Shown here piece by piece: positions 7,916 to 16,511 of a stretch of DNA of 64,000 bases (its first letter is position 1; each line of letters begins with the position of its first letter). The DNA is from 55-13 sp964501275 (GTDB lineage Bacteria; Armatimonadota; Fimbriimonadia; Fimbriimonadales; Fimbriimonadaceae): positions 62,001 to 126,000 of the forward strand of contig CAZCSP010000009.1 in assembly GCA_964501275.1 (NCBI GenBank), given 5' to 3'. The notes below the pieces were generated by a model. That model searched no databases, was not told where the DNA came from, and saw only the letters and a list, made by a program, of their open reading frames with translations. The translations under genes and the position numbers were made by a program.

Positions 7916-8995
7916 ATGCCTACCTACTACCAGACCCTTGGCGTGAAGCGCGGCTGTTCACCGGACGAAATTCGATCCGCGTATCGCAAGCTGGTTCTGG
8001 CCCACCACCCGGACCGGTCTTCCGATCCCAAGTCTCGGGACATCTTCATCAAGGCTACCGAAGCCTATGGCGTCTTGAGCGACTCGGCCAAGCGGCGAGA
8101 TTACGACCGTCGGCTTTCGCTGGAAGATCAGGTTTCCCAGACGAAGGTCAAGATCAGCCACCCGCCTCGACCGAAGCCAAAGGCGGAGGTTCGGAAGGGC
8201 GAGTCGATCGCGATCGAGTTGACCAAGCTGGTCCAGCTTTTCAGCCGGGGCAAGATTCAGGAGGCCGAGGAGATGGCCCGACTGCTCACCAAAAAGGCCC
8301 CACGCGAAGCCATACCCTACGGGATTCTTGGGGATATTCTGCGCTCGCGCGGCAGCCTGTCGGAGGCCTCCAAGATGTACGCCTACGCGGCGCAGTTCGA
8401 TCCCCGCAACCCAACCTATCAGCGACGGCATGAAGAGTTGATTGCGGCGACGAATGTCTCTACGAGCACCGTCCATATTGGCCGGGATCGGGAAGCGAGT
8501 GCGACTCCGCCGATCTTGGCGGTCATCGTCGCCTTTCTGGGCGGTATCTATCTGATCTTGAGCAACGAGCTGCCCATTGCCTCCAGCATCCCGATGGTCT
8601 CCACCTTCACGCTTGGGCTGGTCAGCGTGCTGTTCTTCACTGGGATCGCCACCGGAGCGTCGCTGTCGGTGGGCGGCTGGCTGGACCGGTATGAGGCGAC
8701 CACGACCAACGCGCTCGGCAAGCGGTCGCCCACGGTGGTCCTCGGCTACGTCGCCATCGTCAATTTCTGGGCGGCGGCGGTTCTCTATCTCTTCATCGGA
8801 CTTGCCCAACGGGCCTTCAACTACTCCACCTCGCGAGTCGTCGGGGGAGTCGCTTTCCTCACCATTCTCTTCGCGGTCTGCGCCTTCGCCAACTACGCTA
8901 TGGACGCCCTCCAAGTCTTGGCCTGGGGCGGAAATCTGCTCTACGCCGGGTCGCTGCTGGGTTGGATGGTGGCGGATGCGTTTCGGCGCGTTTGA
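7916..8995 (+). CDS. DnaJ-domain protein with tetratricopeptide-like segment and membrane helices
   Basis: A 359-residue protein with an N-terminal J-domain (residues 3-70, HPD at 31-33), which should stimulate a DnaK ATPase. A basic linker of about 75-100 is followed by a helical TPR-like pair (about 105-180). The C-terminal half holds about five hydrophobic helices (roughly 195-355). There is no Gly/Phe or zinc-finger region, so it is a type III J-protein anchored in the membrane. I chose the ATG at 7916, whose product begins with the usual J-domain opening (PTYYQTLGV), over a TTG two codons upstream. The client is unknown. Confidence 0.83.
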   Translation: MPTYYQTLGVKRGCSPDEIRSAYRKLVLAHHPDRSSDPKSRDIFIKATEAYGVLSDSAKRRDYDRRLSLEDQVSQTKVKISHPPRPKPKAEVRKGESIAIELTKLVQLFSRGKIQEAEEMARLLTKKAPREAIPYGILGDILRSRGSLSEASKMYAYAAQFDPRNPTYQRRHEELIAATNVSTSTVHIGRDREASATPPILAVIVAFLGGIYLILSNELPIASSIPMVSTFTLGLVSVLFFTGIATGASLSVGGWLDRYEATTTNALGKRSPTVVLGYVAIVNFWAAAVLYLFIGLAQRAFNYSTSRVVGGVAFLTILFAVCAFANYAMDALQVLAWGGNLLYAGSLLGWMVADAFRRV

Positions 8996-9126
8996 GTGTG
9001 GCCTGTGGCCTGTGGGATGTGGCTTGTGGAATGTGAACTGTGAAGATGAAGTGCAGGCCTGAAATCTGACGGATCGGTCTGATTGGTCAGATCTGTCAGA
9101 TCAAAAGACAAGCCACATTCCACACC
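8996..9126. repeat. Composite word-repeat element: 7-bp arms around 9-bp words
   Basis: 8997-9047 reads as about seven 7-bp words of the TGTGGCC, TGTGGAA, TGTGAAC kind. 9107-9126 carries the inverse (AGCCACA, TTCCACA). Between them, at 9065-9101, are 9-bp words GGTCTGATT, GGTCAGATC and TGTCAGATC. The element fills the gap between two convergent genes and abuts both stop codons. Related 7-bp words recur at 63903-63984. Confidence 0.7.
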
Positions 9127-9938
9127 TACAACCCCTGATTCAACCTTCGCTCAATCTCATCCACGGCATCCGTTGGCATGGGTGGGGGGACGACGGAGAT
9201 GGTTTTGGGGTAGTGGCCGAGGTCGAGTTCTTCTAGGGCGGTGTCGATGGATTGGAGTTGGGCGCGAGCTTCGGCGAGGGCGACGAGGAAGTCGTCGGAA
9301 GACATCTCTGGGCTCCTCCCCACCAGCCGATAGCCCAGCATCTTCATCCTGAGGGAGTCCAAGGTGGTCATATAGACCGCGCTCTGGGCCTCGGTGCGAT
9401 GGACTCCGGCCATGACTCCGGCAAACTGCTGACGGTACTCCGCGATGTTCTTATCCGCCAAGCGATAAAGCTCCTTGGATTGCGGATCGTGGCTGGGGGC
9501 GGTGAAGATGGGCGGGGCCATGTAGGGGTCGCGCTCGGTCTTCTCTACTTCCGCCGCGATGATGTCCGCCCTGCGCAAGGCTCGGTACAGCGATTTGCCC
9601 ACACGGCGGATGGTCTCCGGCATCTCGCTGAGGTTAGCGACCTGGTCTTTCTTCAGCTTCTTAATGACTTCATCGAACCGCTTCAGACGGTCCTGGCACC
9701 CATTCCACATCGCCTGGTACTTCTTGGCGACGAACCGCTTAGAGAGGCTGGTGTTGTAGGAGGTCGCGGTCCAATAGAGCAGGGAAACGAAGGTGATGAA
9801 GAGCTTCTGGGCGATGGCGCCCGGCCACAGGGGAACGGTCCAGATAAAGGTGAGGGCCAGTCCCAAAACCAACAGACGCCACGGCGCGAACAGCTCCTTG
9901 AGGAACAGGCGCAAATCTTGGCGCGCGACGTCGTCCAT
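9126..9938 (-). CDS. Membrane-anchored protein of unknown function
   Basis: A 270-residue protein not recognised as a named family. Two adjacent hydrophobic helices (about residues 18-36 and 42-58) form a hairpin anchor. They are followed by a long, highly charged, predicted helical and possibly coiled-coil cytoplasmic part (about 65-240). The C-terminus is Pro-rich (VPPPMPTDAVDEIERR). It starts 8 nt after gatA, so it belongs to the gatC-gatA transcript. Functional linkage to tRNA amidation is not implied. Confidence 0.72.
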   Translation of the reverse strand: MDDVARQDLRLFLKELFAPWRLLVLGLALTFIWTVPLWPGAIAQKLFITFVSLLYWTATSYNTSLSKRFVAKKYQAMWNGCQDRLKRFDEVIKKLKKDQVANLSEMPETIRRVGKSLYRALRRADIIAAEVEKTERDPYMAPPIFTAPSHDPQSKELYRLADKNIAEYRQQFAGVMAGVHRTEAQSAVYMTTLDSLRMKMLGYRLVGRSPEMSSDDFLVALAEARAQLQSIDTALEELDLGHYPKTISVVPPPMPTDAVDEIERRLNQGL

Positions 9939-9946
9939 GGTTTCCG

Positions 9947-11398
9947 TTACGGTATTGGCGGCCTCTGCGTGGCATTGGGCAGAGCCTGTTCCACGGAATA
10001 GGCGATCTGCAGGAGCTTTTCATCCTCCAGCGGGGCGGTCATCAGTTGCAGACCCACCGGCAGGTTCTGGGCAAACCCACAGTTCAGCGATATCCCTGGC
10101 ATCCCATTCATGTTAGCGGGAATTGTGCAGTAGTCCAACAGTTTCAGGGCCATTGGATCATCCGTGAGTTCCCCAATCTTGAACGCCGGGATCGGACTGG
10201 TGGGGGAGAGGATGAAATCAACGTCCTGGAACACGCGGTTGAACTCCTGGGTCATCAGAGCTCGGACCTGCTGGGCGCGCAGGTAGAAGGCGTCGTAATA
10301 GCCCGCGCTCAAGGCATAGGTGCCGATCATAATGCGGGCCTTGACCTCGTGCCCAAAGCCATCCGCGCGAGTCCGCTCCACCACTCCGATGTGCCCCTTG
10401 CCCTCGCTTCGAGGGCCATAGCGAATTCCGTCGAATCGGGCGAGGTTGCTGCTGGCCTCGGCGGGGGCGATGATGTAGTATGTGGTCACGCCGTAGGCGA
10501 TGGAAGGGATCGAGACCTCCTCGATCTCCACACCCTCTTTCTTGAGAACCTCGATAGCGGCAGAAACCTGCTCGCGGACCAGAGGATCGACCGCTTCGCC
10601 GAACATCTCTTTGGGCAACGCCGCCTTGAGTCCCTTCAGAGAGCCGTTCTTGACCTCGGCGGCTCGGATGGGGGGCATAGGGAGGCAAGTGCTGTCCAAG
10701 TCGTCGTGGCCGGTGATCGCCTCGGTCAACAGGGCGGCATCTTCCACGGTTCGGGAAAAGGGGCCGATCTGGTCCAGGCTGGAGCCGAAAGCCACCAGGC
10801 CATAGCGGGAGCATCGGCCATAGGTTGGCTTATAGCCAACAATGCCGCAGAGCGAAGCGGGCTGACGGATGGAGCCGCCGGTGTCGGAGCCAAGCGACAG
10901 CGGGGCCATCTCGGCCGCCACGGCCGCCGCCGACCCGCCCGAGCTTCCACCCGGCGACCGCTCAGTATCCCAGGGGTTGCGGGTGAGTTGGAAGGCCGAG
11001 TTCTCGGTGGAGGTTCCCATCGCGAACTCATCCAGGTTGGTCTTGCCGATCGGGATCATGCCCGCCGCCTTCATCCGCTCGACGACCGAGGCGTCGAAGG
11101 GCGGAATATAGCCTTTCAGAATCTTGCTGGCACAGGTGGTTTCGATGCCTTCGGTGGAGATGTTGTCCTTGAGCGCCACCGGAACCCCGGTCAGCGGCCC
11201 GCCGTTTCCAGCGTCCACCAACTCCTGGGCGCTTGCGGCGCTTGCAAGAGCCCTCTCGGGATCGACGGCGAGAAAGCACCCGTAGGCTTCGTCATGCTGG
11301 GCGATGCGGTCCAGGTAAGCCTGGGTCGCCTCCTGACAGGAGACTTCGCGAGCGGCGATTTTACGGCCAAGTTCGGCGGCGGAGAATCGAGTGATCAA
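9947..11398 (-). CDS. gatA: Asp/Glu-tRNA(Asn/Gln) amidotransferase subunit A
   Basis: A 483-residue amidase-signature enzyme that releases ammonia from glutamine for transamidation of misacylated Glu-tRNA(Gln) or Asp-tRNA(Asn). The Ser-cisSer-Lys triad is visible: Lys77 in VALKDN, the GSSGGS loop at 151-156, and Ser176 in SDTGGSIRQP. Length is normal. gatC lies 6 nt upstream and gatB is not in the window. An asnS gene is also present at 20.4 kb, so GatCAB here is more likely needed for Gln-tRNA. That inference assumes no separate requirement for Asn. Confidence 0.96.
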   Translation of the reverse strand: MITRFSAAELGRKIAAREVSCQEATQAYLDRIAQHDEAYGCFLAVDPERALASAASAQELVDAGNGGPLTGVPVALKDNISTEGIETTCASKILKGYIPPFDASVVERMKAAGMIPIGKTNLDEFAMGTSTENSAFQLTRNPWDTERSPGGSSGGSAAAVAAEMAPLSLGSDTGGSIRQPASLCGIVGYKPTYGRCSRYGLVAFGSSLDQIGPFSRTVEDAALLTEAITGHDDLDSTCLPMPPIRAAEVKNGSLKGLKAALPKEMFGEAVDPLVREQVSAAIEVLKKEGVEIEEVSIPSIAYGVTTYYIIAPAEASSNLARFDGIRYGPRSEGKGHIGVVERTRADGFGHEVKARIMIGTYALSAGYYDAFYLRAQQVRALMTQEFNRVFQDVDFILSPTSPIPAFKIGELTDDPMALKLLDYCTIPANMNGMPGISLNCGFAQNLPVGLQLMTAPLEDEKLLQIAYSVEQALPNATQRPPIP

Positions 11399-11404
11399 TC
11401 CCGC

Positions 11405-11695
11405 TTAGTCCTCGATGATTTGGGGAACAACGAAGAGGCCGGCTTTGGCCAAGGCGGAGTTGCGCAGCGCTTGCTCTCGGCTCAGAACAGGCCGGATAAC
11501 GTCGTCCGCCCAAACGTTCTGTAGGGAGACGGCGTGGGAGGTCGGCTCGATTCCGGTGACATCGATGGCCCGAATATCGGCGAAGTGGCCGAGCAGGGCG
11601 TTCAATTCGCCTTGAAGCGAGAGAATTTCCGTTTCATCCAGTTCTAGCCGCGCCAGCTTTGCCACGTGCCGGACTTCGTCCAGAGTGATCGACAT
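11405..11695 (-). CDS. gatC: Asp/Glu-tRNA amidotransferase subunit C
   Basis: A 96-residue GatC, the small subunit that wraps around the GatA/GatB interface. It has the usual opening (ITLDEVRHVAKLARLEL) and the DVTGIEPTSHA segment of the family. I started it at the ATG at 11695 rather than a longer upstream frame, because this gives the standard length. It is immediately followed by gatA. A TAAACT box ends 8 nt before the ATG. Confidence 0.93.
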   Translation of the reverse strand: MSITLDEVRHVAKLARLELDETEILSLQGELNALLGHFADIRAIDVTGIEPTSHAVSLQNVWADDVIRPVLSREQALRNSALAKAGLFVVPQIIED

Positions 11696-11703
11696 GATTG
11701 GCG

Positions 11704-11724
11704 AGTTTAGCACAGAGGCATAAT
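11704..11724. promoter_or_regulatory. Overlapping divergent -10 boxes between gatC and the DUF255-like gene
   Basis: Minus strand: TAAACT at 11709-11704, ending 8 nt before the gatC ATG. Plus strand: CATAAT at 11719-11724, ending 9 nt before the ATG at 11734. Both would give leaders of 0-3 nt. Confidence 0.45.
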
Positions 11725-11733
11725 GTCGGTGGG

Positions 11734-13779
11734 ATGACAAGGCCGCCGTTTCATGTGGTTTCAAGCTGTGTGGCGGCTTTGGTCGTACTGGGTTTTGCCG
11801 CGACCCAGCTCCGCGCCAAGATTCCGAACTCGGAAAAAAATCAGCTTGCGCGGGAGGGTTCGGAGTTCCTGAGCAGGGCTGCAATCCAGAAGATCGACTG
11901 GCAGAAACCGACCGAGGAGACCTTTGCCAGGGCCCGAAGGCGGGACCTGCCGATTCTGCTTTTTATCGGCAGCGGCTATAACCCCTTGGCCCGTGCCCTG
12001 GACAACGGAGTTTTCACATCGCCGAGAGTGCAGGCGTTCTTGGCGAGGAATTTCGAGTGTATTCGGGTCGACACCCTCCACTTCCCAGAGTATCGCAACG
12101 CCTTCCTCCCTATCCGTCGCGGGGCAATCGGCTTTCCCACCGGGTGTCAGCTTTGGGTGCTGGATCCTTCTGGCCAGATCGTGGATATGCTTCCGAATCT
12201 TGTCAGCCTCTTTCCGACCGACGAGGCCCTCTTCACCAAGGCGATGGTGGAGGCAAAACAAAAATTTGAGAAGAAAGGGGATTTCGCAGGCTCCATACAG
12301 TGGGCTGCCGCCCAGGAAGAAGATGCCCAGGCCCTGATAGCCCCGCCTGCCCCGGTTTCCCCTCCCATTTCTGAGTATTCCACCCAGCTCATCACTTCAA
12401 TCTATCCGCTTGGCGGTTTCGGCAACGATGGCCCCCGAATCCTATCGCCCGCCGCGTGGCGTCTGCTGCTGGTCAGTGGACGGGTGCCGGAGTTCCGGCG
12501 CAGCGTCGATCCCGTCATTCGCAGCCCGATCGTCGACCTGCTCGATGGGGGTTTTTTCAGCGGTTCACGGGACTCGAATTGGATCGATGTGGACTTCGAT
12601 AAGCCGGCGACGGCGAATGCGGATATGTTGTCGATCCTCTCTGCCGCCTCATCCATACTGGATGACTCGCTCTACCGATATCTTGCCGAGCGGACCTTTG
12701 ACAGCTTGATGCTAGAGAACACCCTCACGAACGGCTTTGCGGCAGGCCGGGCTAGCGACCAGATTGAAGTCAAACGAAGCCCCCGATCCAGTTTTGGAGT
12801 GCGCAAGCTCAAGGCGGCGCTGACGGATCGGGAGGACTTTGAATTCGCGCAGAAGTTTCTCGGTATGAGGGTGGAGACCAATCCGCGCATGTCGCCTTTT
12901 CCTGCTGATTTCACGGTGATCGAGCATCGTGAGCGACTTGACCATGTGCTTCAAAAGCTTTCTGAAAATACAGGTCCTCGACCGGATCGCACCTCTCCCG
13001 GCTTTTCCGACGTGACCGGCTTCTGCGTTGCCAGACTCCTGGAATCGGCGCGGATACTGGGCGACCAAGCGCGGTTGGCAAAAGCCGAGAGCCTTTTCCC
13101 TTGGGTGGAGAACAGTCGTCTGGGAGATACGGTGGTCCACAGTCCCGATCCTGACCTGAGCCAAGGCTATTTGGGCGATTATCTGGCTTACTCGGACGCC
13201 GCCCTCCAATACTATCTGGTAACCGGAAGGCAGGAAACGATCCTCGCCGGAAGAGCCACCCTGCTGAAGGCTCTGGACTTGTTTAAGGGACAACGCTTGG
13301 GCGTCCTTCGCTTGGGCGTCGATCCGGTGGCGCCGTTCCCGTCGGCCCTGTCTCTGCCCGAAATCGCCGATCCTGGGCTGGAGTCCAGCCTGGCCTACGC
13401 CATCCGGCTTTGCATGGACTACGGACGCATCTTTCGAGAGAACAGCTTGCTACGGCAATTCGCCAACGCGGCAACCGGCTTCTATGGCGATGTGGCCCTA
13501 AAGCTCGGAGTGAAGGGCGCCGGGTTTTTTATCGCCGCCCGTCGGGTGTTCGATGATGCGTTCTTCGTGAGCGTCGGCCCTCGTGCCCAGGAGTGGTCCG
13601 ATCTGATAGCCAGGAAGAGTCCGTGGAGGCTATCCGTTGCCTCCTTTGGCGAGGTCCGTCCCGACATCAGGCAGCGTGGCCCGGGCGTATACGTGGTACG
13701 TGGCGAGTCTGTTCGAGGACCATTCGAGCCCGAGGAGGCGCTAGAGCAAGTGTCCCCATTTTTGGGCCTTGGGTTCTAA
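11734..13779 (+). CDS. Secreted DUF255/SSP411-like protein lacking the thioredoxin CxxC
   Basis: A 681-residue protein. A signal peptide covers residues 1-28. A thioredoxin-like region at about 60-150 aligns with the DUF255 (YyaL/SSP411) fold, including the VDTLHFPEYRNAF segment that matches the family's VDREERPD region. The remainder is a long helical domain as in SSP411 proteins. The family's CHWCH active-site loop is replaced by GYNPLARAL at 81-89, so a redox role is unlikely. I chose the ATG at 11734, which gives a clean signal peptide; a TTG at 11698 is the alternative. It is divergent from gatC. Confidence 0.68.
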   Translation: MTRPPFHVVSSCVAALVVLGFAATQLRAKIPNSEKNQLAREGSEFLSRAAIQKIDWQKPTEETFARARRRDLPILLFIGSGYNPLARALDNGVFTSPRVQAFLARNFECIRVDTLHFPEYRNAFLPIRRGAIGFPTGCQLWVLDPSGQIVDMLPNLVSLFPTDEALFTKAMVEAKQKFEKKGDFAGSIQWAAAQEEDAQALIAPPAPVSPPISEYSTQLITSIYPLGGFGNDGPRILSPAAWRLLLVSGRVPEFRRSVDPVIRSPIVDLLDGGFFSGSRDSNWIDVDFDKPATANADMLSILSAASSILDDSLYRYLAERTFDSLMLENTLTNGFAAGRASDQIEVKRSPRSSFGVRKLKAALTDREDFEFAQKFLGMRVETNPRMSPFPADFTVIEHRERLDHVLQKLSENTGPRPDRTSPGFSDVTGFCVARLLESARILGDQARLAKAESLFPWVENSRLGDTVVHSPDPDLSQGYLGDYLAYSDAALQYYLVTGRQETILAGRATLLKALDLFKGQRLGVLRLGVDPVAPFPSALSLPEIADPGLESSLAYAIRLCMDYGRIFRENSLLRQFANAATGFYGDVALKLGVKGAGFFIAARRVFDDAFFVSVGPRAQEWSDLIARKSPWRLSVASFGEVRPDIRQRGPGVYVVRGESVRGPFEPEEALEQVSPFLGLGF

Positions 13780-13798
13780 GGAAGCGGGGCCGGTAGGT

Positions 13799-13804
13799 CA
13801 TAAT
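13799..13804 (+). promoter_or_regulatory. -10 box CATAAT of the tRNA-Ser gene
   Basis: CATAAT ends 7 nt before the first base of the mature tRNA. This is the same spacing as the proposed leaderless promoters of protein genes, which helps calibrate the start-site distance. Confidence 0.55.
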
Positions 13805-13811
13805 AGCCCCC

Positions 13812-13899
<88 letters not shown>

Positions 13900-13959
13900 C
13901 TCACTAAATGTCGGCACTTTCTACAAAAATGCCGACACTTCAGGAATCACATTCTCTGC

Positions 13960-14898
13960 CTAGCCCAACTTCGCCAAGTTCACACGCAACCCGTCGATTC
14001 CGCCAGCCAAGGACTGTACGTTGCCTTGGAGCATCTCGATCAACGTCGGCCAGTCGGGTTCTTCGTTGGCCATCTGGTTGAGGGTTTGTTGGCAGGAGGT
14101 GATCGAGTCGTGGGTTTCTCCGAGGTGGAGGACGATGGCTTGGTAGGCGGCGCGCTCGTTGGCGGTCATGTTGCTGGAGAGCGCAGTAACGCTTCGTAGC
14201 TCGTCATCGAAGTTGGACACGGCGCCCTCCAGAACATTCAAGAGTTGAAGCGCAGAATCGCGAACCGTGGGCCAATCGGCGGTTTGAGATTGGAAACCGT
14301 TCGTCTCGGCTCGGAATCGGTCCCACGCGTCGTCCAAGTCGGCAAAGGCATCTTGGAGGTCAAGAATGGCGCCATCAAGTGCAGGGTCGCGATCTCTGGG
14401 GCCGCCCGACTTTCCGTCTCCGGCATCCACTTGTTGATCAGGCTTCGCGCTTGGGGCCAACCTTTGCTGGTCGGCAAGCCGGCCCTGAGCCTGGGCGAGA
14501 GCCAATGCCGCCGAGGTTTCGTCGGTCCTTATGTAGGCGCTCCTGCCTTGCGACAAACGAACCTGCATCCAATCGCGATCATCCGTGGGGGTGAGATAGA
14601 GAGTTGTGCCCGCTCCGACTCGATAGGCTTCGGATGCATCGTCGCGGGGGCTGCGCCGAAGGCTTGCCGATACCCTGGCAAAAGCCTTCTTGCCAAGCCG
14701 CCGGGCCTCGTCGTCGATAGGCAGCGTGAGCGTTTCAGGCATTCGGTAGTTGCTGGAAACTCGGTGCAAGGGCGTCTCGACGAAGTCCTCTGAGGAACCT
14801 TGGTAGGTCAGGTCAAGATTATCCGGGCTACGTTTGGCGCACCCCGTGAGGCAGACCGCAAGGCCAATAAGAAGGCCGATCCACGTCGGCTTGTTCAT
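13960..14898 (-). CDS. Lipoprotein with an SH3-like segment
   Basis: A 312-residue predicted lipoprotein. The N-terminus ends in the lipobox LTGC with Cys20 as the lipidation site. A segment of about residues 90-125 (YRVGAGTTLYL... WMQVRLSQGRSAYIR) resembles a bacterial SH3-like domain. The C-terminal half is helical with Trp- and Asp-rich repeats. I chose the ATG at 14898, 16 codons inside the longest frame. This gives the signal peptide directly, and a TACAAT box ends 6 nt before it. The function is unknown. Confidence 0.75.
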   Translation of the reverse strand: MNKPTWIGLLIGLAVCLTGCAKRSPDNLDLTYQGSSEDFVETPLHRVSSNYRMPETLTLPIDDEARRLGKKAFARVSASLRRSPRDDASEAYRVGAGTTLYLTPTDDRDWMQVRLSQGRSAYIRTDETSAALALAQAQGRLADQQRLAPSAKPDQQVDAGDGKSGGPRDRDPALDGAILDLQDAFADLDDAWDRFRAETNGFQSQTADWPTVRDSALQLLNVLEGAVSNFDDELRSVTALSSNMTANERAAYQAIVLHLGETHDSITSCQQTLNQMANEEPDWPTLIEMLQGNVQSLAGGIDGLRVNLAKLG

Positions 14899-14904
14899 GG
14901 CTTC

Positions 14905-14910
14905 ATTGTA
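14905..14910 (-). promoter_or_regulatory. -10 box TACAAT for the lipoprotein gene
   Basis: On the minus strand TACAAT ends 6 nt before the ATG at 14898. This supports that internal start and suggests a leaderless mRNA. Confidence 0.5.
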
Positions 14911-14996
14911 ACAATGATTTTCCATAACTGCCACCGTTTGCTTCATCTTCTTAGGCGATAAAGCCGTGAGGCTCGTTCATTTTGATGATCGGTTGG

Positions 14997-15704
14997 CTAG
15001 CGGACGAACTCCACGAATCCCCAATGCTCGGGCTGGTGCATATCGACCTCGCCTTGCGGGGTCCAGACCCAGTTGTCCTCTTTCAAGCCCTCTCGCTTCA
15101 CATATCGGCGCTCGATCACATCAGTGATCCATTGCACCCGAGAGAAGTTCACCCGCCAAACGTCGCCCGAACGAGGCGGGCAGGGCATTCCCCCGTGTTC
15201 GGCAAAGCACACCCAGGGGAAAGCGATCTCGACCGTCCATCCTTGGTCAGTGTCCGAGGGATCGTTCAGTGTGCCCTGGACCTGAACCGCAGACTTGGCG
15301 TAGGTTTCCCAGGAGTTATCGGGAGGACCACCGTCTCGATAGGCTCTCGGAAGGTAGAGGTCCCAGGTGGTGTTCAGAGCATTGATCTCAAATTCGAAGT
15401 ACCGCGCGGCATCGCCGTCGGGGTCGATGAAGACTTCGAAGTCGTTGTCATGGAAGATCACGGAGTCGTGCTCGGTCAGGGTTGCCCAAACGTGCGGCTC
15501 TTCCAATTCGGCGGCCACATAGAAAAACAGCTCATCCCACATCATCTTGGCCCGAGTCCGGAAGCGGGGCAGGGGCCGGAGGTCGCCTTCGATATCCACA
15601 AAGTCGTCGGTCCACTCGGCAAGACTCCAGGCGGCTTTATGAACGTCGCCGTCGATCTCCAGCGGCTGGGGCGTGTAGGGGCAACGGTACGACTTGGGAG
15701 TCAT
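14997..15704 (-). CDS. CBM9-like carbohydrate-binding domain protein
   Basis: A 235-residue single-domain protein resembling the CBM9-like / DUF1083-type beta-sandwich. Typical features are the opening PYTPQPLEIDGDVHKAAW, the HDNDFEVFIDPDGD segment and the WTVEIAFPW strand near the C-terminus. No signal peptide is visible, so it may be cytoplasmic or part of a larger pathway. Ligand binding is inferred from the family only. The ATG at 15704 overlaps the TGA of the upstream gene (ATGA), indicating translational coupling. Confidence 0.82.
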   Translation of the reverse strand: MTPKSYRCPYTPQPLEIDGDVHKAAWSLAEWTDDFVDIEGDLRPLPRFRTRAKMMWDELFFYVAAELEEPHVWATLTEHDSVIFHDNDFEVFIDPDGDAARYFEFEINALNTTWDLYLPRAYRDGGPPDNSWETYAKSAVQVQGTLNDPSDTDQGWTVEIAFPWVCFAEHGGMPCPPRSGDVWRVNFSRVQWITDVIERRYVKREGLKEDNWVWTPQGEVDMHQPEHWGFVEFVR

Positions 15705-16009
15705 CGTTCCGATCCTGGCCCAATCTGCTCCAGGCACTCGGCGACGGATGCCTCGCGGGCCAGCCACCACGCCGCCCGCTCGGAGTAGCCTTCATCAGTC
15801 AGCGCAACAACGGCTAGGGCCTCATCCAAAGCGAGGTCGAAGTGGCAGGGATGCTTGGAGAAAGGCGTCGCCGACTCCCTCAGGTGTTGGCCCACCTCGA
15901 TCAGCAGTAGATCCAACGCAATGCCGACGGGAAGTTCTTCTCGAACCCCCGACGGCATCGCGACACATCGGTCATTCATGAGTTGCGGCAGATTGCCCGG
16001 CACACTCAC
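15701..16009 (-). CDS. Small conserved-looking protein of unknown function
   Basis: A 102-residue protein that I do not recognise. It looks helical (LPVGIALDLLLIEVGQHL, DLALDEALAVVALTDEGYSERAAWWLAREA) with no signal peptide. It is coupled to the CBM9-like gene through an ATGA overlap, which supports it being real. The start is a GTG at 16009. A second GTG at 16003 lies 6 nt after a TAGATT box on the minus strand and may be the true start. Confidence 0.6.
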   Translation of the reverse strand: MSVPGNLPQLMNDRCVAMPSGVREELPVGIALDLLLIEVGQHLRESATPFSKHPCHFDLALDEALAVVALTDEGYSERAAWWLAREASVAECLEQIGPGSER

Positions 16010-16023
16010 AATCTACTTCAGGT

Positions 16024-16431
16024 TTACTTGGCTCGGGCAAAGTAAAAGTGCTTCTTCCCGTTTTTCCAGGTGGTTTTACGGACGTACTTCTTGCCATCCC
16101 GGATGAAGTAGGGTCGGCTGAAGTAGGCGGCCCGAGTTCGCTGAAGCTTGCTCTGGCTCTTCCGATCCTGCTCATAGCGGTGGGCGGAATACAGGGCTCC
16201 GGCGGTTCCAGCGAAGAACAGGGTCTTGTCGTTCTTCAGCAGTCCCAAGACGCCCAAACCGCCCGCTACATAGGCGATATTCCGCCACTCGTTCTTCTTG
16301 TCCTGACGACGGTCGATCAGTTTCTCAAGGTCTTTGATGTTCTGGGCTTGGACCATGCTTGGCGCGGCAGCGCCCAAGGCGATTCCACCCAAAGCCAAGG
16401 CTCTTCCTAGGTTTTTGATCCAGTTTCTCAT
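16024..16431 (-). CDS. Secreted small basic protein of unknown function
   Basis: A 135-residue protein. A signal peptide covers about residues 1-29 (RALALGGIALGAAAPSMVQA). A short charged helix, a Gly-rich hydrophobic segment (about 53-82) and a Lys/Arg/Tyr-rich tail (KKYVRKTTWKNGKKHFYFAR) follow. A strong Shine-Dalgarno AAGGAGGGG precedes the ATG, unlike the leaderless genes nearby. No family is recognised. Confidence 0.68.
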   Translation of the reverse strand: MRNWIKNLGRALALGGIALGAAAPSMVQAQNIKDLEKLIDRRQDKKNEWRNIAYVAGGLGVLGLLKNDKTLFFAGTAGALYSAHRYEQDRKSQSKLQRTRAAYFSRPYFIRDGKKYVRKTTWKNGKKHFYFARAK

Positions 16432-16511
16432 CAGTTTCCCCTCCTTGTGTCCCTTTCCAAAACGAGGGTTTGGGAAGCCATGTTCCGTAGGACCTAGGGC
16501 CAGAAGCCGTC

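Noticed and set aside
10046..11524. Long plus-strand open frame (492 codons) opposite gatA/gatC
   Set aside because: The minus strand encodes complete, canonical GatA and GatC. The plus frame is low in recognisable motifs and is a shadow caused by high GC.
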